DNA of 64,000 bases, taken from Saccopteryx bilineata (taxonomy: Eukaryota; Chordata; Mammalia; Chiroptera; Emballonuridae). The position numbers and the translations under genes are program-made. Location of the stretch: contig NC_089492.1 of the NCBI RefSeq assembly GCF_036850765.1, positions 164,670,296-164,734,295 on the forward strand, given 5' to 3'. Positions 49,102 to 58,365 of the stretch are shown here, in pieces (position 1 is the first letter of the stretch; each line of letters starts with the position of its first letter). The notes under the pieces were generated by a model. The model ran no database searches. It worked only from the letters and a program-made list of their open reading frames with translations, and was not told the origin of the DNA.

Positions 49102-49409
49102 TTTATATCTTGCTTTCTGTTAGTTTTGTGTCTTGTTTGATCCTTCTCTTTCATTTTTCTATCTTTTGTTTTTATTTGGTTGTATTCCATACATCTTTCC
49201 TCTGTTGCTATTTTTTTTATCTCATGTGCTTCTGTGGTGGTTTTTTCAGTGGTGGTTACCTTTAAGTAATGAAAAGGGTTCCTACCCTGTTCATTGTAGC
49301 GAACTATTTTGTGAGTACTTTTGCACTCCATCGTCCTTTGCTACTGTTAATCTCCATCTTCTCCCCCCCCCCCCTTTCTTTTTGTTGTTGTCACAGTTTA
49401 AATTTGGTT

Positions 49410-50428
49410 TTATTGTGTTCTTCTTGGAACTTTTACTTGTGGCTCTGTTTTTTTTTTGTTCTTTGTATCTGATTGGAGAACCCCCTTTAGTAATTCCTGG
49501 AGTGGGGGTTTTCTGATGATAAATTCCCTCATCTTTTCTGTATCTGTGAATGTTTTTATTTCTCCTTCATATTTGAAGGATAGCTTTGATGGGTATAGTA
49601 TTCGTGGCTGAAAGTTCCTCTCTTTCAGGACTTTAAATATTGGGGTCCATTCTCTTCTAGCTTGTAGAGTTTCTGCTGAGAAATCTGATGATAATCTAAT
49701 GGGCCTTCCTTTATATGTTGTATTCTTCTTTTCCCTGGCTGCCTTGAGAATTTTTTCTTCGCTGTTGGTTTGTGCCAATTTCATTATGATATGCCTTGGA
49801 GTAGGTTTGTTGGGGTTAAGAAAACTCAGAATTCTGTTTGCTTCTTGAATTTGAGGGTTTAGTTCCTTCCACAGGCTTGGGAAGTTCTCATCTATTATTT
49901 GTTTGAGTATGTTCTCCATTCCATTTTCTCTCTCTTCTCCCTCTGATATACCTATTATTCTTATGTTATTCTTTTTGATGGAGTCAGATAATTCTTGTAG
50001 AACTATCTCATTTTTTAAATTTTTTTGTCTCTTTCTTCTTCTCTCTGTTGTGCCTCGAGTAGTTTGTCTTCTATTTCACTAATCCTCTCTTCTATCTGAC
50101 CTGTTCTATTAGCTAAGCTTGTTACTTCATTTTTCAGCTCGTGAATTGAGTTTTTCATCTTTGTTTGATTTGTTTTTATAGTTTCAATTTCCTTGGACAT
50201 ATATTCTTTGTGTTCATTGAGTTGTTTTCTGAGCTCCTTAAATTGCCTTTCTGTGTTTTCTTGTATATCTCTGAGGATTTTTAGGATTTCTATCTTGAAT
50301 TCTCTGTCATTTAGCTCCAAGGTTTCCAATATATTAAATTTTTTCTCCATAGATTTTTCCTCATCTAGCTCTGTTACCTCTCTTTCTTTTGTATCCATAA
50401 TATTTGATTTTCTTTTCCTTAATGGCAT
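49410..50428 (-). pseudogene. L1 ORF1 (RNA-binding chaperone), one frameshift
   Basis: ATG at 50428 (MPLRKRKSNIMDTKE), stop at 49410; about 339 codons, the usual ORF1p length. N-terminal coiled coil (heptads through about residue 130: QLNEHKEYMSKEIETIKTNQ), then RRM and C-terminal RNA-binding domain (RPIRLSSDFSAETLQARREW). A frameshift lies between 50015 and 49919 near a T run. ORF1p forms trimers that bind L1 RNA. Confidence 0.92.
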
Positions 50429-52382
50429 CTGAGGGTGGTTTTGTTCATAGTATTAATGAGATTTAATAAAGAATAAAAAGTTAAAAAAATAAAAAATAAA
50501 AAAGAGTTGGTTTTTAAAAAAATTTAATAATGAAATAAAGAAAAATAAAATAAAATAATAATTTAAAAATTAAAAAAAGGAAATTATTCCCCCCTTCCTT
50601 TTTTTCTCTCCTCTCCTCTCCCCTCTTTCTTGAGAAAATCTTGTGGTGAACTGTGAATTATAACAAACAATGCCTGTAATGGAGGGCCTGAATTGGGGAA
50701 AAGTAATAAAGGGGCAAAAAAAAAAGAAAGAAAAAAGAAGGGGGTATGGACCCACAAAAAGCAAATAAGGAAAAATTTTGGGTCAAGAATAAAATTATTT
50801 GCTTTTAGGTGTTGGTTGACTAAGAGTTATGATGAGAGGAATAAGAGGGAAACAGAAAAATGGTGGGACAAATTAAAAAATTACTATTGTATTTAGTGGA
50901 ACAAGAACTAGATAAAATGGAGATCCAGGGATGGGAGCACTGCTAGTGAGTTAAAAAGGTGAAGTAAAACCCCCCCAAAATGCCACAAACATAAGTTTGA
51001 GTCCCAAATAAGATAATTTGTTTGTTATTGAGGTTTGAATGAGAGGAAATGTAAAGGAGAAAGGAAGAAACTAATATAGAGGGAGAAAAGAAAGAGAGAG
51101 AGAGAAAAAAAGAGGGAACCAATAAAAGAAGAAAAAAGAAAAAAAGAGGAGAGATAGAGAGAGTTAAGGGTTTTGGAGTGCAACTGTCATAGAGAGAAAG
51201 GAAGAGGAAAGAAAAGATAATGGGAGATGTAACACTTATGGGTAGTGTAGTTCAAGGAGAGGAGAGAGTAAGACCGGCAGAGAGTTAATCAGCCAAATTG
51301 AAGGAGGAAAAAAATATCAAGAATGAAGATAAGAGAAACAAATGAACAAATATAATAAAATGGGATAGGTTATAAAGTCTGCATATTATTCTTGATTTTG
51401 AGAGGTTATCTTCTTGCTTTTTCTTTTTTCTCCCTTTTCCTGGTCGGTGACTCTGTACCCCGGGTTTTGCCCCTTTGGCACACTCAGGTAGAGGTTTGCA
51501 GTTGATAAGTCTCTATGGCGATGTCATGTATTGTGCTTTAGTCTCGTTGGCAGTCGAGGCTCATTAGCATTTATAGGCTCTGACAGTGAGAGAGTCCGTG
51601 TTCCTGGAGCCTTTCTCCTAGTCTTTCCTTCCTCAATTAGTAGCCTGATAATCCAGCTTTGGGGTTGCTGCTGCCTCTGCCTGGATAGTAAGAGGCTCAA
51701 AGAGCTGGCAACTCCCCACTCTATTTCCACTCAGCACAGGGCTCTGGGTAAGGCTCAGTCAGTCAGAGCTGCTAGCATAATCAGGTAGGGTTTCCGCCCA
51801 CTCAAAGACCTCTGGCCACTCTGTCCAGTAACACAGGCGGGCGCCCACTCCCGGGGCGCTTGGAGGAAACTCTTGCTCACTATCTGTGCGCGCAGACCAG
51901 GATATCCGGCCGGCAGTCTCATGCTCTGAGTGAAATCCCCAACCGCATGGAAAAGTTCCAGCGTTGGAATTGGCTCTCGCTCCGTCCCCGTGCGCGGCTT
52001 TTGCAAGGCACTGGGGTGGCCCTAGATTCCGCTTTGGCCCACACAAAGGCCCCTGACTCTGCCCCTCTGTGTGATAACACGGGCGCGCACTGCTGAGGCA
52101 CTCGGAGGAATCTCTCGCTATCTGCGCGCGCAGACCAGGATATCAGGCTGGCCGCGTTTCCCTCTGAGTGAAACCCCTACCAGCATGGAAAAGTTCCATT
52201 GTTGGAATTAGTTCTCGCTCCCTCCCGTGCGCGGCTTTCCCAGGGCGCTGGGGCTGCCCAGAGATTCCACTTTCGGCCCACACAAAGGCCTCTGACTCTG
52301 CCTCTCTGTGGGGTAACACAGGCACCCACTTCCGGGGCTTTGTTTGTTTGTTTTATTTTATTTTTTATTCATTTTTAGAAAG

Positions 52383-52416
<34 letters not shown>

Positions 52417-53037
52417 AAGGAGGGAGGAGCAGGAAGCATCAACTCCCATATGTGCCTTGACCAGGCAAGCCCAGGGTTTCGAACCGGCCACCTCAGCATT
52501 TCCAGGTCGATGCTTTATCCACTGCACCACCACAGGTCAGGCACTTCCGGGGCTTTGGAAGAAATCTCTCGCCCACTATCTGCGTGTGCTGACCAGGAGA
52601 TCGGGTAAAATGGCTGCCCCGCTTGTCTTTCTTTGTCTGGGTTTGGCGCTAGTGTTAGCTTGTATTGCCCGGGTTGCCACAGGAACAGTTTTTCCTCGGC
52701 TTGGATCTCCGTGCCACAGCCTGGTTCGGCCGTTTGTGCCACGGCCTGGATCTATTCACCCACTTTGCCCGCCTCAGTTTCTATATTCACAGTTCCCAGA
52801 GAAAGCCGTCCTGTTTAGGTTAGTGAGGAAGGCGGAGCATTTCTTACTCCCTATTTCCTTCGGGGTTTGGTTATATATTTAGCCAATTTTTCGCTCGACC
52901 ATACCTTCAGGTGTATTGCGAAACATCTGGAGGCTCCAAGGATAGGTTTTTCTGTTTCTGGTTGAAGATCTTGTTGAGTTTTGGGGGAGATTTATCGGTA
53001 TCGCTTCCTACCCTGCCATTACTCTGACGTCATCTCA
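50429..53037 (-). promoter_or_regulatory. L1 5' UTR with tandem monomers
   Basis: 2.6-kb leader and promoter. From 51780 to 52620 there are repeated units of about 240 bp, each with 'ctatctgcgcgcgcagacca', 'atggaaaagttcca', and 'cccacacaaaggc' (two near-complete units at about 51855-52095 and 52096-52334, partial ones on each side). The part next to ORF1 (50460-51400) is purine-rich on +. A SINE sits in it at 52342. Confidence 0.85.
52342..52541 (-). mobile_element. VES/Rhin-type short tRNA SINE in the L1 promoter
   Basis: Minus-strand head at 52541 ('gcctgacctgtggtggtgca'). Perfect 15-bp target duplication CACTTCCGGGGCTTT (52327-52341 and 52542-52556). Confidence 0.95.
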
Positions 53038-53546
53038 AATTAAGGAATTTAAATGAGCATGCTTTACTTGTTTCAATTCAAATTATACTAGAGATATTTT
53101 CTGACAAACAGAGACAAGACGGATTACTTACTCACAAAGCTTAATAGACAATTTTGTTTTTTTAAGTTTTTCGAGATGGCAGGGAGTTGCCAGCAAAAGA
53201 GGGGAGGAAGAGAGAAAGCAGATGGATGGACAGTGTGAGCAGCTGAATGAAAAAAAAGGAGGGTCAGAATCTGCAGGAGGAGGAGAAAGAGGTTAAAGTA
53301 TTGGTGTGGCACCACATGGTCAGAGGAGTCAAAAGGATTTAGAGCTCTGAGGAGAGAGGAGAGGGCAAGGAGGAAAGAGGCACAGTCATAGTTTGAAAGG
53401 AAGGAGGAGGGGTTTAAGAACACTGTGGAGAAGGGAGGGACCCCTGGCCAGCAGGAGAGGAGAAAGAGAGAGTGTGGTATTGCAGGTGAATGAGGTGAGG
53501 TTTCTTTGGTCAAAACAGTCTGCGTATAGAACAGAAGGCACAGAAA

Positions 53547-53828
53547 TTAAGGAAAGGAGAGAAGGGAGAAGAAAGCCTGCACGTAAGGAATTTCTGATGC
53601 CTTCCCCGTCTGGTGGCCGAAATTTTCAAGATCTCTTAGGATATTGTAATCGAATGTCCCATTTTCAGGCCAATGGGAGTCATTGTCTAGTCTGTACTGA
53701 GGCCATGCCGTGTTACAGAAGAAGATTAATTTCTTCGGTTTGAGGTCTGAGAGACTGATTTTGGTGAGGTTTTTTATGAGACATCCTAGAGGGGTCTGGT
53801 TGGAAGGCTTAGACTCTGAAGAACCCAT
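53547..53828 (-). pseudogene. Retroviral gag, matrix part
   Basis: Minus-strand ATG at 53826-53828 starts MGSSESK, a myristoylation-type N-terminus. The following about 90 codons follow the gammaretroviral matrix pattern: hydrophobic/basic helix, KKLIFFCNTAWPQY, then WPENGTFDYNIL and a Pro-Tyr segment. The frame ends at 53547; the rest of gag (53052-53546) is degraded. In a virus this domain directs Gag to the plasma membrane. Only a remnant is left here. Confidence 0.85.
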
Positions 53829-54285
53829 AGTGGAGACAGGTGAGCAATAGGGGGCGTCCCCGCCTTTTGCCACTGTCCCAAGTGGAGAGAATCTCCGTGT
53901 GGGGGAGTCGTCCCTGATAGAGGTCATCACCACCTGTCAGGGAGCTCCGAGGACAAGAAGTCCGAGAGAGCAGAAAGTTTTGGCTAGGCACCTAGTCTTC
54001 CATGCAGTCCACTGAGACTGAAAGTCAAACCCCTCAAAATGTGAGGTGTGTCAGAGAAAACTGTCGGACCAGGAAGGGGTGTTTTTAGAGAGAAATTTGG
54101 AGGCCAACCGGGGAAGGAGAAGGGAGAAACTCCTTACCTTTCTGGTCCAGCAGGGGTTCAGGACAGGGTTAGACTGCTGGCCAATTGACCTACAATTACA
54201 TGTCCAAACAGAATCAGGGAGTAAGCCCGGGATGAGCTGCCGCTGCCCATTGCTTCCCTGGTTTTAAGTTTGGACGGCAAAGAGG
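53829..54285 (-). other. Retroviral leader between primer site and gag
   Basis: About 457 bases between gag and the solo LTR, plus 55045-55074 on the far side of that LTR. No gene recognised. Confidence 0.6.
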
Positions 54286-55044
54286 TGAGGAGCCACTGAG
54301 CTATTTCACCCGCAGGTGTTGTAAAGTACCAAAGGCTACAGAATTAATATTAATATTTTAGGAGGCTTGGAGAACATTTTACTAATTTGGATTAAGGTGT
54401 GCAGAGAAATTGTGAGAATAGTCTCTGTACTGTGTGATTGGCATAACCAGGATGGCCCTTGGCATTGTATTGTAAATGCAAGGGGAGGAAAACATGGATT
54501 CCCAGGCATTCCACCACACCTGTGGGGAAAGGGGCGAATGGCTAGCCAGGTGCAGGAAGAGAAAAGCCAAAATAAACCTTTTCTTATAGCAATGAGCCAT
54601 TTGCGGGCATTTGTTCCCACCGAAACTACCTCTCCTATGTAAATGCGTGTGTGACTCTGGACAGAGAGATAGCAGATAAACACTAGATAATATAGGAATG
54701 CCTTTAATATGTAAAGAGACATCTTTCTACCATTGTGTTGGCTTGTAAATTTTGTTTTCTCCAAAATGATGTATGGTTTGCAAATTGAATGTGGTCCTAT
54801 CATGTTAAAGGACATATGGCTATAACCAATAGTGGTAAGGGGCTCCTAATTGCAATTTTTGCTTCTGTACTTCCCACTTACAAAATTATAGAAACTAAGT
54901 AAAACAAAGGGCCGGCGCGCTCTCCGTCAGATTTCTGTCGGAGTTCCCGCCGCTTGGCCAAGCTAGACAATAAAGCTTTGATGTGTAAACGACGGACCTT
55001 GCTCCTGTCTTCCATATTTCGGGTCCCTCCGAATTTGGATTAAT
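54286..55044 (+). repeat. Solo LTR A (ERV class I)
   Basis: Starts TGAGGAGCCACTGAGC and ends near GGATTAAT, about 759 bp. AATAAA at 54969-54974 and an R/U5-like end follow. Direct 5-bp flank AGAGG at 54281-54285 and 55045-55049; the canonical terminal CA is altered. It lies in the leader of the minus-strand retroviral copy but is unrelated to that copy's LTR. Confidence 0.88.
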
Positions 55045-55074
55045 AGAGGGATCGTCCAAGCAGTTAGTACCCTG

Positions 55075-55092
55075 TCCCAGGTTTCGGCACCA
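55075..55092 (-). other. Retroviral primer-binding site, tRNA-Phe type
   Basis: Minus strand TGGTGCCGAAACCTGGGA, complementary to the 3' end of tRNA-Phe (CCCGGGTTTCGGCACCA) with one or two changes. It lies two bases from the U5 end (CA at 55095-55096). Confidence 0.85.
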
Positions 55093-55094
55093 AA

Positions 55095-55190
55095 TGTTGG
55101 AATCCATGGGAGTCCGAAAGACCAGAGTAACAGGCTTTATTGAAAGCAAGAAACGAACCCTGCCAGGCACTTCTCCTGGGGGAGAAGAGC
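55095..55190 (-). repeat. 5' R-U5 of the retroviral copy (no U3)
   Basis: R is 55121-55190 (70 bases, including AATAAA at about 55136) and U5 is 55095-55120 (26 bases) ending in CA. There is no U3; the sequence changes at 55191 to one extra base and then the target duplication. Confidence 0.88.
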
Positions 55191-55191
55191 C

Positions 55192-55404
55192 GATTTCACT
55201 GTTTAAAGTGGCTCCCAGTGTAGTACTGAAGTCAACCATAAGTTATGCTGCTGTTGACTATGACCTCAGTGTTAAAGAACCAACAATATATATTACATAT
55301 GGAATCTTTAAACAGCGACACACATAGAACAAGGTTATGGTTTGAGCAGATGAAAATGTGACCTGAAGCTTAAAGGAACCTCATCTAGTAGTTCTAGGAG
55401 AAAT
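55192..55404 (+). mobile_element. Tigger element, middle part
   Basis: Continues the Tigger broken at 40790: 'gatttcactgtttaaagtgg' (transposase start region) and 'gtgttaaagaaccaacaata', the helix-turn-helix coding region of a Tigger transposase on +. Interrupted again by the LTR at 55410. Confidence 0.75.
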
Positions 55405-55409
55405 GTTTC

Positions 55410-56169
55410 TGTTAATCCAAATTCGGAGGGACCCAAAACAAGAAAGACAGAAATAAGGTCCATAGTTTACACACCAAAGCTTTATTGTTTAGCTTGGCCA
55501 AGTGGCGGCAGCTCCGACAGAAATCTGAGGGAGAGCGCGCCGGCCCTTTGTTCTACTTAGTTTTTATAGTTTTGTAAGTGGGAAGTACAGAAGCAAAAAT
55601 TGCAATTAGGAGCCCCTTACCACTATTGGTTATAGTCATATGTCCTTTAACATGATAGGACCACATTCAATTTGCAAGCTATACATCATTTTGGGGAAAA
55701 CAAAGTTTACAAGCCAACACAATGGTAGAAAGATGTCTCTTTACATATTAAAGGCATTCCTATATTATCTAGTGTTTATCTGCTATCTCTCTGTCCAGAG
55801 TCACACACACATTTACATAGGAGAGGTAGTTTCGATGGGAACAAATGCCCGCAAATGACTCATTGCTATAAGAAAAGGTTTATTTTGGCTTTTCTCTTCC
55901 TGCACCTGGCTAGCCATTCGCCCCTTTCCCCACAGGTGTGGTGGAATGCCTGGGAATCCATGTTTTCCTCCCCTTGCATTTACAATACAATGCCAAGGGC
56001 CATCCTGGTTATGCCAATCACACAGTACAGAGACTATTCTCACAATTTCTCTGCACACCTTAATCCAAATTAATAAAATGTTCTCCAAGCCTCCTAAAAT
56101 ATTAATATTAATTCTGTAGCCTTTGGTACTTTACAACACCTGCGGGTAAAATGGCTCAGTGGCTCCTCA
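55410..56169 (-). repeat. Solo LTR B (same family, inverted)
   Basis: Reads TGTTAATCC...CTCCTCA on + (TG...CA), 760 bp, in the opposite orientation to LTR A and highly similar by eye. Perfect 5-bp duplication GTTTC (55405-55409 and 56170-56174). Inserted in the Tigger element. Confidence 0.93.
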
Positions 56170-56174
56170 GTTTC

Positions 56175-56290
56175 AGTACTCACTAATTTAGTGTTTGCAG
56201 CAACTTTATAGAACATAACTATTGCAAATAATAAGAATTGGTTGCAGTTGTGAACAACTGAACCCACTCTACTGTGTTGGTCCTGCTAAA
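56175..56290 (+). mobile_element. Tigger element, right part
   Basis: 'cagtactcactaatttagtg', 'caactttatagaacataact' and 'aataataagaattggttgca' resume the Tigger transposase-derived sequence after LTR B. The right end is not sharp. Confidence 0.65.
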
Positions 56291-56370
56291 GAGTTAATAG
56301 ACTCAAGTTTGCTACCTGCTCAAACACTACTTGTTAAGCAGCTACTATGCACTGGGCTCTACAGATACAG
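56291..56370. other. Short unassigned stretch
   Basis: Diverged sequence between the Tigger remnant and a SINE. No feature seen. Confidence 0.4.
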
Positions 56371-56566
56371 GATTTTTTAAAAATTCATTTTTTTAAAGAT
56401 TTACTGAGTTTTTACAGAGAGGAGAGAGAAAGAGAAGAGTAGCAAGCATTTACTCATAGTAGTTGCTTTTCTTATGTGCCTTGACCTGGTAAGCCCAGGG
56501 TTTTGAACCAGCGACCTCAGTGTTCCAGGTCAATGCTCTATCCACTGCACCACCACAGGCCAGGTG
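56371..56566 (-). mobile_element. VES/Rhin-type short tRNA SINE
   Basis: Minus-strand head at about 56564 ('cctggcctgtggtggtgcag'). Perfect 11-bp target duplication TACAGATACAG (56360-56370 and 56567-56577). Confidence 0.92.
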
Positions 56567-56577
56567 TACAGATACAG

Positions 56578-56937
56578 TCTGCACAAAAAAGCTGTGAGCT
56601 GTTGCCCTTCTCCCATCAGCACTAAAATGACCTCAGCTGCCTGCAAGCTCCCTTCACTCAGCTCTGCATCCAATGCAAGTCTCAGTAACAGGTCTGTTCC
56701 CACTCATCAGAGATGTCTGGAAAAGGCCCAGTCCAAGTGTTACGGAAAGGTTGTGTTTTGGATGCTAACTGACCACAGCTGCTTACATCACAGTAATGAG
56801 AGTGGCCACGACCTCCTGGGCTGAGCAGGAAAAGTGCTGGCATCTCATAGTGACAGCTGGTGGCCATGTGTTTGCCTAAGTCTCCATGGCTACTGTATGT
56901 ATGTCTACACACATATATGGTGACATATGAGGAGCCC
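56578..56937. other. Intergenic stretch without recognised features
   Basis: No gene or repeat is recognised. It ends at the start of LTR C. Confidence 0.4.
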
Positions 56938-57937
56938 TGAGGAGCCACTGCACCACCTCACCCGCAGGTGTTGTAAAGTACCAAAAGTTACAGAATTGAT
57001 ATTAATATTTTAAAAGGCTTAAAGAACATTTTATTAATTTGGGTTAAGGTGTGCAGAGAAATTTTGTGAATAATCTCTGTACTGTGTGATTGGCATAAAA
57101 CCAGGATGGCCCTTGGCATTGTATTGTAAATGCAAAGGGAAGGAAAACATGGATTCCATGACCTTGCACCACACCTGTGGGGAAAGGGGTGAATGGCTAG
57201 CCAGGTGCAGGAAGAGAAAAGCCAAAATAAACCTTTTCTTATACTAATGAGCCATTTGCAGGCATTTGTCCCCAGGGAAACTACCTCTCCCATATGAATG
57301 CATATAGTTAATGTGTGTGTCTCTGGACAAAGAGATGGCAGATAAACATTAGAAAATATAGGGATGTCTCTTAATATGTAAAGAGACATCTTTCTATCAT
57401 TGTGTTGACTTAAAAATTTTGTTTTCTCCAAAATGATGTATGGCTTGCAAATTGAACATGGTCCTATCATGTTAAAGGGCATATGACTATAACCAATAGT
57501 GGTAAAGGGCACCTAATTGCAATTTTTAAAAAAATTTTTTTTAATTTTATTTATTCATTTTTAGAGAGGAGAGAGAGACAGAGAGGGAGAGAGAGGAGAG
57601 AGAGACAGAGAGAGAGAAGGGGGGAGGAGCTGGAAGCATCAACTCCCATATGTGCCTTGACCAGGCAAGCCCAGGGTTTCGAACCGGGGACCTCAGCATT
57701 TCCAGGTCGATGCTTTATCCACTGCGCCACCACAGGTCAGGCCTAATTGCAGTTTTTGCTTCTATACTTCCTGCTTGCAAAACTATAAAAACTAAGTAGA
57801 ACAAAGGGCTGGCGTGCTCTTCCTCAGATTTCTGTCGGAGTTGCTGCCACTTGGCCAAGCTAGACAATAAAGCTTTGGTGTGTAATCGACGGATTTTGTT
57901 CGTGTCTTCAGTGTTTCGAGTCCCTCTGGATTAGGTT

Positions 57938-57942
<5 letters not shown>
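56938..57942 (+). repeat. Solo LTR C (same family, older), split by a SINE
   Basis: Starts TGAGGAGCCACTGCACC and ends GTTTAACA. More diverged from A and B than those are from each other, by eye. AATAAA at about 57868. A SINE is inserted at 57528-57741. Its terminal CA runs into a (CA)n tract. Confidence 0.88.
57528..57741 (-). mobile_element. VES/Rhin-type short tRNA SINE in LTR C
   Basis: Minus-strand head at about 57741 ('gcctgacctgtggtggcgca'). Target duplication CCTAATTGCAATTTTT / CCTAATTGCAGTTTTT (57512-57527 and 57742-57757), one mismatch. Confidence 0.93.

Positions 57943-57980
<38 letters not shown>
57941..57980 (+). repeat. (CA)n microsatellite
   Basis: 20 CA units starting at the end of LTR C. 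Confidence 0.97.
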
Positions 57981-57988
<8 letters not shown>

Positions 57989-57994
57989 CACATA

Positions 57995-58095
57995 CACACT
58001 TATGGAGAAAATAAATTGGCAAGCTTCATTCTGGTGTAAGTTATGATATATTAACTGTGAGCTCAGTATTAATGAGCCAACAATATATATTGTAT
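57995..58095 (+). mobile_element. Second Tigger fragment
   Basis: 'gcaagcttcattctggtgta', 'gttatgatatattaactgtg', 'atgagccaacaatatatatt' matches the region at 55230-55305 and the Tigger transposase N-terminus. Confidence 0.65.
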
Positions 58096-58139
58096 ACATA
58101 TATATTTAGATATAGATATACTTATCTTTTTAAATTAAA

Positions 58140-58292
58140 AAAATTATTTTAACTTACTGATTTCAGTGAGAGAGGAAGGTGAGAGAGAGACAGGAACATC
58201 TCCTGTATTTGCCCTGACCGGGAATCAAAATCAAACCGGCAACCTCTGTGCTTCTGGACAATGCTCTAACCAACTGAACTATCTGGCCCGGA
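58140..58292 (-). mobile_element. VES-like SINE
   Basis: Minus-strand head near 58292 ('ccgggccagatagttcagtt'), purine-rich tract with 'gagagagacaggaaca'. Diverged. Confidence 0.75.
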
Positions 58293-58293
58293 T

Positions 58294-58365
58294 ATATATA
58301 CACACACATATACATACATATATATATAATATATATATATAATATATATATTATATATATATATG
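58294..58365 (+). repeat. (TA)n-rich microsatellite
   Basis: Long alternating TA/CA run. Confidence 0.95.

Larger units (their letters stand above)
45002..53037 (-). mobile_element. Full-length L1 (LINE-1) inside the retroviral copy
   Basis: About 8.0 kb (7.8 kb without the SINE at 52342 and its duplicated site) with 5' UTR, ORF1, ORF2 and T-rich (A-rich on minus) 3' end. Perfect 14-bp target duplication AATTAAGGAATTTA (44988-45001 and 53038-53051). The first bases on the minus strand are GAGATGACGTCAGAGTAATG, a full 5' start with a CRE-like TGACGTCA. Both ORFs carry frameshifts, so this copy is dead. Confidence 0.95.
40791..55191 (-). mobile_element. Processed (LINE-1-mobilised) endogenous retrovirus copy
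   Basis: Class I, gammaretrovirus-like element in R-U5-PBS-gag-pol-env-U3-R-poly(A) order on the minus strand. It lacks a 5' U3 and a 3' U5. Its 5' end coincides with the start of R, 31 bases after a TATA box in U3; its 3' end is the end of R, 15 bases after AATAAA, followed by poly(A). Target duplication GATTTCACTGTTT (left copy from 40779, merging into poly-T; right copy 55192-55204) and a TTT/AAAC cleavage site fit L1 endonuclease. Internal later insertions: an L1 at 45002-53037, a solo LTR at 54286-55044, and SINEs. Confidence 0.9.

Noticed and set aside
52168..52882. 146- and 141-codon open frames on +
   Set aside because: They lie antisense to the L1 5' UTR and a SINE; GC-rich chance frames.
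54336..54815. 159-codon frame on minus, and its twins at 55640 and 56988
   Set aside because: Antisense or sense readings of the solo LTR family; LTRs do not code for this. It recurs only because the LTR is repeated.
40791..55191. Ordinary provirus with two LTRs
   Set aside because: The outer ends are R, not full LTRs, and a poly(A) plus a 13-bp duplication are present.
40379..58365. CRISPR-like or satellite array from many short repeats
   Set aside because: The repeats are dispersed SINEs and LTRs with individual duplications, and the context is mammalian; no regular spacer structure.
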